A stretch of DNA of 64,000 nt from Flavobacteriales bacterium (GTDB taxonomy: Bacteria; Bacteroidota; Bacteroidia; Flavobacteriales_F; PHOS-HE28). Location: contig JACJZJ010000001.1 in the NCBI GenBank assembly GCA_020635675.1, positions 682,001 through 746,000 of the forward strand, written 5' to 3'. The notes beneath the pieces were generated by a model, which saw only the letters and a program-made list of their open reading frames with translations, was not told the DNA's origin and made no database searches. The stretch's first letter is position 1, and the number at the start of each line of letters is the position of its first letter. The position numbers and the translations under genes were made by a program. This document shows positions 1-9,000 of the stretch, piece by piece.

Positions 1-18
1 AACGCGGGGGCATATGGC

Positions 19-426
19 CTACAACCCGAGGCGTTGAAACGTTAGTGGGAATTGCCTTCGTAGCTCTGCCATACTTTCAACTGGGCCATCCATTCCGACT
101 TCGAAGTACTGCCGTACGTTTTCAGTCTCATTCTCGTTCAGGGTGGTCAGTGCGCTATTGAATTTCTCGTCGCCCACACGCTTCATCAATTCTACGAGCA
201 CCCAACCATGATCATAGCCTGCAACGTCGTATATATCGCGTATTCTCAGAAAGGCTATCATTGAGTCCTCATCAGCTGTCAATGCTGAGTTCATAAGAAC
301 CACATACGAATTGTATCTATTGCCTAATGCAGAATATAAAGTGTCGGAAATCGGTATACCAGGAGATTGTCCACATGAACAGTATAGACATGCTACGATA
401 CTGGCCGACCAAAGAGTTATTTTCAT
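19..426 (-). CDS. small putative lipoprotein, unknown function
   Basis: Encodes 135 residues from an ATG at 426. An AGGAGG-like site lies about 16 nt upstream of that ATG. The N-terminus (MKITLWSASIVACLYCSCGQ) looks like a lipoprotein signal with a loose lipobox ending at the second cysteine of CSC, so export and lipidation are likely but not certain. I recognise no domain in the remainder, which is soluble and mixed in charge. The frame stays open upstream to 609, but that extension crosses the C9 tract and REP-like element and is not protein-like. Base composition is clearly lower in GC than in the neighbours, which suggests recent acquisition. It lies just downstream of the RAYT gene on the same strand. 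Confidence 0.6.
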   Translation of the reverse strand: MKITLWSASIVACLYCSCGQSPGIPISDTLYSALGNRYNSYVVLMNSALTADEDSMIAFLRIRDIYDVAGYDHGWVLVELMKRVGDEKFNSALTTLNENETENVRQYFEVGMDGPVESMAELRRQFPLTFQRLGL

Positions 427-456
427 CCTGCGTTCGTGTCGACCTCCTATGGATGT

Positions 457-495
457 CCCCCCCCCTCGCTGGCGCGGACCGGCGATCCGTGTCCC
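457..495 (-). repeat. REP-like element, left copy (C9 tract)
   Basis: A run of nine C is followed by TCGCTGGCGCGGACC and then GGCGATCCG. The core CGCTGGCGCGGA matches the reverse complement of an element at 1058-1088, so the two copies form an inverted pair around the transposase gene. Here the small dyad is CGGACC-GGC-GATCCG, with one mismatch. Confidence 0.7.
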
Positions 496-556
496 TTTCT
501 CACAACACCCCCACCTCCAACATCCCCGGTATCCCGGCATACGCTCCCGCACTTGA

Positions 557-1030
557 TCAAAGGTAGTGGTGCGGCTCCGCCACAAGCCCGGCCTGCACCG
601 GGTTCTCATGGATGTAGTCTAGTTTCTGACAGATGACCGCTGGTGTGCGCAGCCAGATGGGATGCAGGTCATGTTGCCAAAAGTGGATGGCTCCGGTGGC
701 GCTCTTCAGCAGGGGCAGCATCCAGGCGGACCGGCTCTCCTGCAAGTTCGCGGTGATGGCCTCTACCACCTTTTTGGCGGTGAACTTCTTGTGGTCGCGG
801 AGGATATCCTGGAGCCTGCCTCCTCCATCGGCCTTCGCGATCAGGTGGACGTGGTTGCTCATGACGCACCAGGCAAAGAGCGCAAGTCCCTTTTCCTGCT
901 GGCAGTGGGCCAGGCTATCCACGATGATGTTCTTGTACTCGGGCCGGCTGAGCGCATCCACCCAGCCCAGGACGGCATAGGTCAGGAAATGGAGGTCCTC
1001 CTGGTCGTGGATCTTGTAGCGGCGGCTCAT
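557..1030 (-). CDS. REP-associated tyrosine transposase (Y1_Tnp / RAYT)
   Basis: Encodes 157 residues of the single-domain Y1 HUH transposase family (IS200-like). This family cuts and rejoins single-stranded DNA through a tyrosine and is linked to the spread of REP palindromes. The HUH motif is visible as SNHVHLI (His60, His62). The candidate catalytic tyrosine is Tyr139 in DYIHENPVQAG, which is the usual family signature. The ATG at 1030 (MSRRYKIHD) is chosen because the open frame above it runs through the right REP-like element. Length and motifs look intact. Inverted REP-like copies sit on both sides at about 60-70 bp, as expected for RAYT units. Confidence 0.9.
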   Translation of the reverse strand: MSRRYKIHDQEDLHFLTYAVLGWVDALSRPEYKNIIVDSLAHCQQEKGLALFAWCVMSNHVHLIAKADGGGRLQDILRDHKKFTAKKVVEAITANLQESRSAWMLPLLKSATGAIHFWQHDLHPIWLRTPAVICQKLDYIHENPVQAGLVAEPHHYL

Positions 1031-1057
1031 TGGAGCAAGGTAGGTGGGGGATGGGCT

Positions 1058-1088
1058 CGGATCACAGATCCGCGCCAGCGGGGGGGGG
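1058..1088 (+). repeat. REP-like element, right copy (G9 tract)
   Basis: Reads CGGATCACAGATCCG, a perfect CGGATC/GATCCG hairpin with a 3-nt loop, then CGCCAGC and nine G. It is the inverted counterpart of 457-495. It begins 28 bp beyond the RAYT start and ends 6 bp short of the stop of the next gene. Confidence 0.75.
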
Positions 1089-1094
1089 CAACGC

Positions 1095-1475
1095 TCAGCG
1101 TGCGTTTTGGCCGTCCCCCTTCCGCATCCGCCGAAGGGCCGCACCCATGGATGTGCCGACCACGGCGAAGAGGAAGGCCACCGATACGATCCGTGCGTCA
1201 AGGTGCACGGGCTCGGCGGTCGGAAGTCCGGTCCATAGCGCAAGCGCTCCCATGGTCGGCAAGCCGAGCGAAAGCAGGATCGCCCATTGCCAGTTCGCCA
1301 TCGGCCGGAGAAGGCCGAGCAAGAAGCCTGCGAGCAGAAGGGGTACTATGGTGGCCGCCACTTCCGTGGTGTGCAGGTCGATCCAGCCGATGCCCAGGCC
1401 TAGAATGATAGCAAGCACGATGCATGTCAACGGACCGGGTGACCGCCAGTTGCGTTTCATGTTCCTTTCGTTCAC
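1095..1475 (-). CDS. small integral membrane protein, unknown function
   Basis: Encodes 126 residues with about four hydrophobic segments separated by short polar turns (near residues 16-32, 40-57, 62-82 and 92-112) and a basic C-terminal tail. No catalytic motif or recognised family is apparent. Met6 (start 1460) is an equally possible start. The stop lies 6 bp from the right REP-like element. Probably an inner-membrane protein; nothing in the context points to a role. Confidence 0.6.
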   Translation of the reverse strand: MNERNMKRNWRSPGPLTCIVLAIILGLGIGWIDLHTTEVAATIVPLLLAGFLLGLLRPMANWQWAILLSLGLPTMGALALWTGLPTAEPVHLDARIVSVAFLFAVVGTSMGAALRRMRKGDGQNAR

Positions 1476-1584
1476 ACACCCGGTCCGACATGAGCGCCAG
1501 GTACTACGATCGAATTGAAGGTTCCGTCCGCTCGCGCCGTTCCGAGATGCTCTAAAGTATTGTCCAGGACCGTCCGGTCACGGA

Positions 1585-2076
1585 CTACTTCGGCCGGATC
1601 GGGATCCAGATCTCCTCTTCGGAGGTCGGGTCATTGTTCCGGTACCTGTCGCCAAGCACTTCAAAGTGCGGCCGGTCGTCCAGGGCGTAGGCCGAGCCGG
1701 GCAACCACGTTCCGTGGATGTGACGGAAGATCGAATTGTCCGTGCTCGGGCCCCGGTAATGGAAGGCGGCATAGCGCCCACCGTGCACGATCAATGTCTC
1801 CATGCCGGCCGGCACGTTGGCGAAGTCGGGCACTTCCACCGTGGCCCAACGCTCGAACGTACGCATGGGCTGGAGGTCCGCGAAGAAGTCCGATCCATAG
1901 ATGGCCACAGAGATGCGGTCGTTGCCCAAGGCATTCGTGACCTCCTTGCGCCGGGGCATGAAACGCCGCCACAACTCACCGACCCGGTGTTCGGCAAGGC
2001 TCATGGTCATGCGCATGCCGACGAGTTTCCTTTCCGCCATATCGATGATGCGCGGTCCCCTCTCCGAACGCTCCAT
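1585..2076 (-). CDS. GyrI-like / effector-binding domain protein
   Basis: Encodes 163 residues consisting of a single GyrI-like (AraC/BmrR effector-binding, SOUL-type) domain with no DNA-binding domain attached. Family features include the start KLVGMRMTMSL, the central RISVAIYGSDFF strand, the GRYAAFHYRG strand, and an ending in EEIWIPIRPK, the typical last strand of the fold. Stand-alone proteins of this type bind small hydrophobic ligands or act as hydrolases or inhibitors; the ligand here is unknown. Later in-frame Met codons (13, 21, 23) are possible starts. It is followed 15 bp upstream by the end of a methyltransferase gene on the same strand, so cotranscription is possible. Confidence 0.8.
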   Translation of the reverse strand: MERSERGPRIIDMAERKLVGMRMTMSLAEHRVGELWRRFMPRRKEVTNALGNDRISVAIYGSDFFADLQPMRTFERWATVEVPDFANVPAGMETLIVHGGRYAAFHYRGPSTDNSIFRHIHGTWLPGSAYALDDRPHFEVLGDRYRNNDPTSEEEIWIPIRPK

Positions 2077-2090
2077 TCGCCTTTCCTGAA

Positions 2091-3014
2091 CTACGGTTTT
2101 TCGAAGTATCCCTTAAGGCTCATGCCGAGGCCGGTGATCGAGAGCAGTCGGTTCACCAGGTTCTTGGCGACCTCCATGTGCCAGCGGGAGTCGATCCGTT
2201 GCCGAAGCCGTTCATCGGAGGAATCCGCCGCGATCAGGGGCTCGCCCTTGTCGCCCTTGGATGTCTTCAGCCGGGACAGGCTGATGCCTGTGGTCAACAC
2301 CTTCCGTTTCCGGAATCCTGCCGTGCGCAGGACACGGCCCAGGGTGGAACGGGTGTAATAGGAGAGGTGCTCCGGATAGTTGATGATGTTGTACCGGTCC
2401 TTGAGGTGGTAACGCAGCAGGCTGTTGAAGTTCGGCGTGGTGCAGTAGTAGAGGCCGCCGTCGCGGAGGGCGCGGTGGATGTGGGCAAGGTCCTCCAGGG
2501 GGTTGTTGATATGCTCCATCACTTCGAACGAGGTGACCACGTCGAACACACCTTCCGGAAAGCTATCCGGTCCCAGTTTGCCTGCGTGCATGGTGATGCC
2601 GTTCCGTTCCCCAAGCCGGATGGCCGCCTCCGAGTATTCGGTGCCATGCACCTCCCAACCACGCTTGCGTGCTTCGATCAGGAAATAGCCGCGTCCACAG
2701 CCGACATCGAGCAGCCGTCCGCTCTTTCGGTAGGGTTCGAATTCGTCCAGCAGCTCCTGGTAGCGCTTGACCGTGATGGGCGAGAGGTAGCCTTCCGTTG
2801 TGTAGGAATAGCTGCTGTAGTAAGCATTGAGCTCCTGCTCCGTGGGGATCCGTTCCATGAAAACAAAGCCGCAGGCCCGACAACGGACGAGCCCCTTGGA
2901 TCCGTGGTATCCCAGCAGTCCGGCGATGCTTGCGGACCCGCAAATAAGGCAGGATGCGTGCTTGCATGGGGCTTGCACAGGTGTCAGCGGATCCACGGTG
3001 GAGATGTCCGGCAT
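2091..3014 (-). CDS. zinc-ribbon class I SAM-dependent methyltransferase
   Basis: Encodes 307 residues. An N-terminal zinc ribbon has Cys22/Cys25 (CLICG) and Cys44/Cys47 (CRACG). A Methyltransf_23-type Rossmann domain follows, with SAM motif I LDVGCGRGYF at about 101-110, an acidic residue in EVHGTEYS (motif II), and SFEVMEHINNP as the post-II motif. Proteins of this architecture usually methylate sugars, lipids or other small metabolites in polysaccharide or secondary metabolism; the substrate cannot be read here. A TACCTTTA element at 3019-3026 (minus strand) lies a few bases before the ATG and may be the -7 box. Confidence 0.85.
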   Translation of the reverse strand: MPDISTVDPLTPVQAPCKHASCLICGSASIAGLLGYHGSKGLVRCRACGFVFMERIPTEQELNAYYSSYSYTTEGYLSPITVKRYQELLDEFEPYRKSGRLLDVGCGRGYFLIEARKRGWEVHGTEYSEAAIRLGERNGITMHAGKLGPDSFPEGVFDVVTSFEVMEHINNPLEDLAHIHRALRDGGLYYCTTPNFNSLLRYHLKDRYNIINYPEHLSYYTRSTLGRVLRTAGFRKRKVLTTGISLSRLKTSKGDKGEPLIAADSSDERLRQRIDSRWHMEVAKNLVNRLLSITGLGMSLKGYFEKP

Positions 3015-3197
3015 GCGCTAAAGGTAGCGGGGGAGGTCGGGGCGGACGATCGTTCGACGTGCCCCGCACATCCCGGCCATCACCCGCTCGCGGAGCCCAG
3101 CGGGGGTTCGTCCTGTCCGCGATGGAACCCGGCCGCGGCGCATTAGCTTCGTTCGCGTCGTCACCGTTCCATCCTTGCATCCTCATCCGACCTGCCC

Positions 3198-3998
3198 ATG
3201 ACCCGCCAAGCCCACGAACTGGACCACCGCATCGTCGGTGACGACATGCAATGCGTGGAGATCACGCTGGACCCCGGAGAGACCGTGATCGCCGAGGCGG
3301 GCACACTGATGATGATGGACGAAGGCATCCGCATGCAGACCATCTTCGGCAATGGCGATGGGCGTGAGCAGAGCTTCATGGACAAGCTCTGGGGTGCCGG
3401 GAAACGTGTGCTCACCGGCGAGAGCCTGTTCATGACCACCTACACCAACGAGACCACCGGTCGGCGCACGGCCTGGTTCGCCGCCGCGTACCCGGGCAAG
3501 ATCATGGCGCTGGACCTGCGCGACTTCCAAGGCAGGCTGATCTGTCAGAAGGACAGCTTCCTCTGCGCAGCGAAGGGGGTCACCATCGGCATTGCCTTCC
3601 GCAAGCGGCTGGGCGTGGGTCTTTTCGGAGGGGAGGGCTTCATCATGCAGAAGCTCGAGGGCGATGGCCAGGTTTACATCCACGCCGGTGGCACCACCGT
3701 GCAGAAGGACCTGGCACCGGATGAAATGCTTCGCGTGGACACCGGCTGTCTTGTGGCCATGACCGACCAGGTGGACTACGACATCGAGTTCGTCGGCGGC
3801 ATCCGCAACACGCTTTTTGGTGGCGAGGGTCTGTTCTTCGCCACGCTGAAGGGCCCGGGCCACGTTTGGATCCAAAGTCTGCCCTTCAGCCGATTGGCGG
3901 ACAACATCATCGCTGCGGCGCCCAAGGCCGGTGGCAAGGGCAAGGAGGAGGGGAGCATCCTGGGAGGTATCGGCCGTCTGTTGGATGGGGACAACTAG
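3198..3998 (+). CDS. AIM24 / TIGR00266 family protein
   Basis: Encodes 266 residues of the TIGR00266 (AIM24-like) family, a beta-rich fold with internal repeats. Visible family features are the N-terminal EITLDPGETVIAEAGTLMMM, the glycine-rich GVGLFGGEGFIMQKLEG strand-turn repeated later as LFGGEGLFFATLKGPG, and a C-terminal QSLPFSRLADNI segment. Bacterial members are cytoplasmic or membrane-associated and of unknown function; the yeast relative is a mitochondrial inner-membrane organisation factor. The C-terminus is a Gly/Lys-rich tail. It is a single-gene unit transcribed against its right-hand neighbour. Confidence 0.9.
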   Translation: MTRQAHELDHRIVGDDMQCVEITLDPGETVIAEAGTLMMMDEGIRMQTIFGNGDGREQSFMDKLWGAGKRVLTGESLFMTTYTNETTGRRTAWFAAAYPGKIMALDLRDFQGRLICQKDSFLCAAKGVTIGIAFRKRLGVGLFGGEGFIMQKLEGDGQVYIHAGGTTVQKDLAPDEMLRVDTGCLVAMTDQVDYDIEFVGGIRNTLFGGEGLFFATLKGPGHVWIQSLPFSRLADNIIAAAPKAGGKGKEEGSILGGIGRLLDGDN

Positions 3999-4013
3999 CG
4001 GGCCGCCGCCGGT

Positions 4014-4391
4014 CTAAGGCCGTCCGCTGGGCTTCTTCCCGCCGTCCAACGCGTTCAGAAAGCCTTGCACCAGCCATTGCACCACACTGAAGCCCAGGGC
4101 CCACCAGAATCCCTGGACCTCGAACCCGTTGATGAGCGTGGCGGCCAGCATGACCAGTGAGGCGTTGATCACCAGGATGAACAAGCCCAGGGTGAGCAGC
4201 GTGACCGGAAGCGTGAGAATAATGAGGATCGGCCGCACGATGGTGTTGAGCAGGCCGAGCACCGCGGCCACGAGCAGCGCCGTGAGCACACCCTGCCAAC
4301 TGTCCATGTGACCGATGGTGACACCCGGAAGCAGCAGGTCCGTGATCAGCACGGCGAGTGTCGCGAGGATGAGCTTGAGGATCGTGTTCAT
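4014..4391 (-). CDS. holin-like 4-TM membrane protein (PF04020)
   Basis: Encodes 125 residues with four transmembrane segments. It matches the family annotated as mycobacterial-type phage holin superfamily IV (Phage_holin_4_2), with typical AVLGLLNTIVRPILIILTLP and LGLFILVINA segments. Despite the name, members are common chromosomal proteins of unknown function and there is no phage context here. A hairpin at 4407-4424 directly upstream probably terminates the preceding minus-strand gene. Confidence 0.85.
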   Translation of the reverse strand: MNTILKLILATLAVLITDLLLPGVTIGHMDSWQGVLTALLVAAVLGLLNTIVRPILIILTLPVTLLTLGLFILVINASLVMLAATLINGFEVQGFWWALGFSVVQWLVQGFLNALDGGKKPSGRP

Positions 4392-4394
4392 GGC

Positions 4395-4428
4395 CGAAAA
4401 GTAGAAAAGGGCCTCGCGGCCCTTCTCC
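4395..4428 (-). terminator. rho-independent terminator
   Basis: On the minus strand AAGGGCC-GCGA-GGCCCTT (4407-4424) is followed by a T-rich stretch (TTCTACTTTT). It lies just after the stop of the PDZ protein gene. Confidence 0.75.
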
Positions 4429-4446
4429 CTTTCACCCCGGCGCGGA

Positions 4447-5958
4447 TCACTGCTTCACGAGCTTGCGCGCTGTCGCCTGCCCGTTCTGTGCGATCACCAG
4501 GAAATAGGTCCCGTTCTCCAGATCGCTCAGGTCGAGCGTCCGTTCATAGCGGCCTTTGAAGCCGGTGATGGTCTCATGGTAGGCGGAACGGCCGGCGGTG
4601 TCGCGTACGTCCACCGCGAGGTCGCCGCGTTCAGGCACCTGGAACTCCAGGTGGAAGCTTCCATTCCCGGGGTTCGGGTAGCATTGCAGGTCGGGTAGGG
4701 TGATCTGCCTATCCAGATCGGTCACGCCACCTGCCTTCAACCGGTCCATTTCCTCCTGTGACGGCTGGTCCACGGAACCCGCCCCAGGTGACGAGCCGTT
4801 CCATTCGCCGCGGATCTCGCGCCGCAGCCGCGACATTTCGCGCCGCAGGTCGTCCATTTCACGACGCATTTCCTCGCGGTCGTCACGGCTCATGCCCGGA
4901 TAGTTCGGCATGGGGGCCACGGGAGGCACTGGCGCCAGCGGAGCGTTGGGTGGCATCACCCAGGTAGGACCATCGCGCTGACCGAGCTCGCCCTTGAGCG
5001 TGATATCCTTGCCGTCCCGCTTCAGGTCGAGCTCCACGGCATCGCCGGGCTCCATGTCGCGTATGCGATCGGCGAGCGCGTCGAAATCATCCACGGGGTC
5101 ACCGTTCACCGCCAGGATGCGGTCACCTTCCTTCACGCCCATCTTCTCGGCGGCCGACCCCTCGACCACGTCGCCCACGCCCGCGCCCGTTTCGTCCTCA
5201 TCGCCCGGTTCCACGCCAAGGAAGGCCTTGGGCGAACTGTTCCATACGAAACCCTCGTCGCCATCCGCCCCGGACCAGATGCGGTAGTTGTAGGCCCTGG
5301 CCAGGTCGCCCTCACGTTCGCCCAGTTCGGCGGTGGTGTTCAACTTCTTCCCCGCGCGGTAGAAGGTGATCTTGACCTTGTCACCGGGTTCGTGATCGCG
5401 GATCACTTCGGCCAGGTCGCTTCCACTTTCAATGTCCTCATCGGCGATGCGTGTCACCACGTCGCCCGCCTGTAGACCGGCCTTGTCCGCAGCAGATCCC
5501 TTTTCCACATGCGTGATGCAGGCCGCGTTGTCCACTGGAAGCTTGGCGTTCCCGTCCTTGCATCCGTTCTTGTTGAAGTTGCCATAGTTCACGCCGAGAT
5601 AGGCACCGCCGTACATCAGTTCCTCCAGGTCGGCCAGGTCCTCCGGTGCGATGGCGATGGCCATGGACATGTCGTTCAACGCGCTGTCCTCGCTATCGTC
5701 GCGGTCGATGTCTATGGCGATGGTTCCGCCTCCTCCTTCCATTTCAAGGTCGTTCATCACGCCGAGTTCGCGGAGCGCCTCCTCGATACCCTCGTCATCT
5801 GTCGCATCGAGCGTGCGTGTCTCGTGCGTGGTCTTTCCGTTCACGGTCCGGGTGACCTCGATCCGCACTTTGGGTGCGCCGTCCTGCGCCACGGTGCGGT
5901 CGAACGGAGTGGCTGCGGTCAGCAGCAGGACCGGGGTGATCATCAATGGCAGTTTCAT
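4447..5958 (-). CDS. secreted PDZ-domain protein with T9SS sorting domain
   Basis: Encodes 503 residues from the ATG at 5958, where a signal peptide begins (MKLPLMITPVLLLTAATPF); an ATG at 5967 is the alternative. Domain order: an acidic N-terminal region; PDZ 1 (about 120-215, starting YLGVNYG); PDZ 2 (about 245-327, starting FLGVEPGDE); a proline-rich linker; a charged helical segment (about 357-385, EEMRREMDDLRREMSRLRREI); and a C-terminal type A T9SS sorting domain (about 423-503) with CYPNPGNGSF and ending NGTYFLVIAQNGQATARKLV. No protease domain is present, so it is more likely a PDZ scaffold or peptide binder delivered to the cell surface than a protease. A TACTTTTG -7 candidate lies at 5985-5992. 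Confidence 0.85.
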   Translation of the reverse strand: MKLPLMITPVLLLTAATPFDRTVAQDGAPKVRIEVTRTVNGKTTHETRTLDATDDEGIEEALRELGVMNDLEMEGGGGTIAIDIDRDDSEDSALNDMSMAIAIAPEDLADLEELMYGGAYLGVNYGNFNKNGCKDGNAKLPVDNAACITHVEKGSAADKAGLQAGDVVTRIADEDIESGSDLAEVIRDHEPGDKVKITFYRAGKKLNTTAELGEREGDLARAYNYRIWSGADGDEGFVWNSSPKAFLGVEPGDEDETGAGVGDVVEGSAAEKMGVKEGDRILAVNGDPVDDFDALADRIRDMEPGDAVELDLKRDGKDITLKGELGQRDGPTWVMPPNAPLAPVPPVAPMPNYPGMSRDDREEMRREMDDLRREMSRLRREIRGEWNGSSPGAGSVDQPSQEEMDRLKAGGVTDLDRQITLPDLQCYPNPGNGSFHLEFQVPERGDLAVDVRDTAGRSAYHETITGFKGRYERTLDLSDLENGTYFLVIAQNGQATARKLVKQ

Positions 5959-5984
5959 GGGATGCATGGCCTTTGCTTGCCATC

Positions 5985-5992
5985 CAAAAGTA
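5985..5992 (-). promoter_or_regulatory. -7 promoter element TACTTTTG
   Basis: Matches the Bacteroidota consensus TAnnTTTG and is placed 26 nt before the PDZ protein ATG. No clear -33 TTG is seen at the expected distance. Confidence 0.45.
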
Positions 5993-6044
5993 CCGGGGGC
6001 CAATGCGGGCCTGTTGTTAAAGAACTGCAACAATTGTTAAGCGC

Positions 6045-9000
6045 TCAGGGGCGCACCAACCGCAGCGTCCGCGGTCCTTCGGGAAGATCGAGCCGCACCA
6101 GATAGCTCCCGGAGGAGAGCGATCGAAGGTCCAGCGCGTACGTGTGCCTATGCTGGGTCCGGTCGATGCGAACACAACGGCCGGTAGCATCCAACACCCG
6201 CAGGAGGCAGCCCCCGGGGAATGGTCGGTCGCGGCAGATGAGGTATCCTCCGGCACCGTCCGAACGCAGGGTCAGCACGTCCTGTGCCGCACCGTACCCA
6301 TCGATGTCGGTGGCCGGCCCGATGGCTATGTCGTCCAGGGCGATGTCGCTTACGTGCGAGGTGCCGGTGATGCCCCGGAAACGGGCGACCACGCTTTGTC
6401 CGGCATAGGTGGTGAGGTCCACGGTGCCCGGATGCCAGGCGTCACCTTGATCACCGCTCACCACGGGTGCCGCATCCTCGATCCATTGACCGTTCGCGAA
6501 GAGGTCCACATGCAGCTCGCCGAGCCCGGTCCCGTAGAGATGGAACCAATAGCTGAGCAGGTGTGCTCCTGCTCCCGGCAGGCTGATGCAGGGTGTGAGC
6601 AGGTCGCCCCGTTGTTGCTGACAGCCACCCGAGGCCTCCAGGTAGAAGTAGCGGCCGGACATGTTGCCCATGGTGTGGTCGACGCTGGGTCCGGTGCCTT
6701 GCGTGCTGGTGCCGGCCGTATCCACGCGCCAGTCAAGCGCATCCTCGATGCCGTTCCGGCCATTGGACAGCCGGCCGACGTTGTCACATGCGAGCCCGCA
6801 GAGGGGTTGAGTCGAACAGGTCGGAAGACCCTCGCCATCCTCCAGAAAGGGATAGGCCGCGGTATGCGCCAGTGAAAGGATGGAGGCGACCAGCGTGTCA
6901 TTGGGTGGGAATGATTCGCTCAGAGCGCCGGTCCATGCTTCGAAGTGGTTCAGGCTGTCAGGGAGCAGGGTGCCCAATGGAGCGGGGAACACGACCTCCG
7001 CGCTGTCTCCGGGTTGCAACAGCAGCGGCGCGAAGAGGTCCACCGGTGGCTCATCGTTCACCAGGTAGCCGGCCTGGATGCCGTTCAGAGCCTGTGCTCC
7101 GGCATTGCGCAGCAGCAGCTTGACCGTCGGCTCCGACCCGCAGTCCAACACCAGCGGTGTTGGTGACAGAACAGCGAGCAACTCCGCATCGAATTCCGCC
7201 TGGCAACCGATCAGTTGTTGGGGGCGTGCGATGGCCTTGGAACGACGTGCCCACGCCCCGTTGGGTGCGATCGCGGTTACGGCGAACCAATCATTGTGGA
7301 GCGCCTGAAGTCCGGTGAACACATAGCTCGTGTCCGTGGTGGAACCGACACTGTCCATGTAGTTCGCCCCGAGCCGGTGCGTGATGTATCCCGAGGCCTC
7401 GGGCACCTTCGGCCAGACGATGCGGGCGCTATCCACACAATTGAGAACGACCTCCAGATCGTCCGCGGAGCGCATGATGGTGAATGGACCCGTGATATCG
7501 AAGATCCCGCCCTGCTCCACCTGTAGAAAACAGTTGGGGCGCACCACATCGCCGAGGCTGAGGTCATAGTAGCGCTGCGTGCCGGGTGCTGGTGGAAGCG
7601 ATGTCCATGTGGTTCCGCTGTCCAGGCTCAGGGACAGATCGAACGGGTCGTTGCTTTGAGGTGCATCCCAACGCAGGCGGTGGCTCTCGGAGGAGGTCAG
7701 CACGTCACCGGCCAGGGGATAGGTGATGCGTGGTCCGGGTGCCACGTATTCGTAGACGATGAAGTAGGGTTGCGGACCTTCGGGCACATCGGTCCCGGTG
7801 ACGGTGAACGACCAAGGGCCGTCCAGCGGAATGTCCACCACCACCTGCTCCATGTTGTTCACGTGGTCCTCACCCGGAAAGGCGCCTGCCCCGAGCAGTG
7901 TGGCGTCCGGCGCATTGTCCTTCTGCCACGGCTGGTGTGCGTTGGACGCGGGGTCGATCCCCAACAGGTCCAGGTCGTTCACCAATACCACTGTGCTTTG
8001 AAGGGCTGCAGCCGGGTCCATCCAGTAGAGCATCACGCGCAGTTGGGTCGCACCCGGGGGCACCGGCAGGCTATGCACAACGGATTGACCCTGGTCCACG
8101 GATCCCGTGAGATAGCGTCCCTCCTCCATCGCACGCCAGGCGCGCGCCGCGTTGATCCGTCCCCAGCCGAACGTATAGTCGGGGCCGGCGGTGCCCAGGT
8201 CGTCCGCCGTGTTCAGAACGAAGGCCTTGATCAGACCGCTGGACGGATCGGACCCGTTCAGTTCCCTCCATCCTTGGTACAGCACGGCCAGGGTGCCGGC
8301 GATCCCTGGTGAAGCGGCGGAAGTGCCGCTGCCGGTGGCATAAATATTCCCGGGGTCGGTGCTGACCTGGCCGTTGCCGAACGCGCTGATGTCGGGCTTG
8401 ATGCGGCCATCAGCGCTGGGCCCACGGCTGCTGCTGCTGACCACGGCTCCATTGTCGGTGAGGTTCGCCGTCGTGATGCAGTTCTTGGCGATCTTATGCC
8501 CTCCGGTCACGTTGCCCCATGCGCTCCCTGCACCAAAGCCGCAATCCTGACCACCGTTGTTGCCTGCGCTGAACACCTGTATGATGGCGGGGTGGGCCAC
8601 GGTCTCCAGGTCCACTTGGCGGGTAACGTTCGTATAGCCCGCATTGCACCCATCGCTGTAGGAACTGTTGAAGATCACAGCCCCTTCGTCCTGATAGAGG
8701 TCGACCGTATTGGGCAGGGACGCTTGATATTGACGCACGAGGATGGTGGCGCCGGGCGCCATTCCCGGGTAGCGCGGATCAAGATTGCCTGCTCCGCCCA
8801 CGATGCCCGCCACCATGTCGCCATGATCGCCGACCAGGTCACCGCTCACCGGACCTTGTTCGGTCCGGCCTTTGAAGTCGATGTGCGGGCCTACGAAGCC
8901 GTCATCGTTCACCACCACGGTGACGCCAGAGCCGTCCAGCCCCCCTTGCAGACCGGGCTGCGGAGCGATGGGGTTCACACGATGGAACGTCCTCCCCCGG

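Noticed and set aside
557..1243. Longer reading frame of the transposase gene starting at 1243
   Set aside because: The extra 71 residues run through the right REP-like element and G9 tract and overlap the next gene; family sequence starts at 1030.
3080..3110. Third REP-like copy (CGCGGAGCCCAGCGGGGG)
   Set aside because: Only part of the core matches, the homopolymer is shorter and no GATCCG dyad is present.
4014..4391. Evidence for a prophage from the 'phage holin' family name
   Set aside because: Family name is historical; no integrase, capsid or lysis genes nearby.
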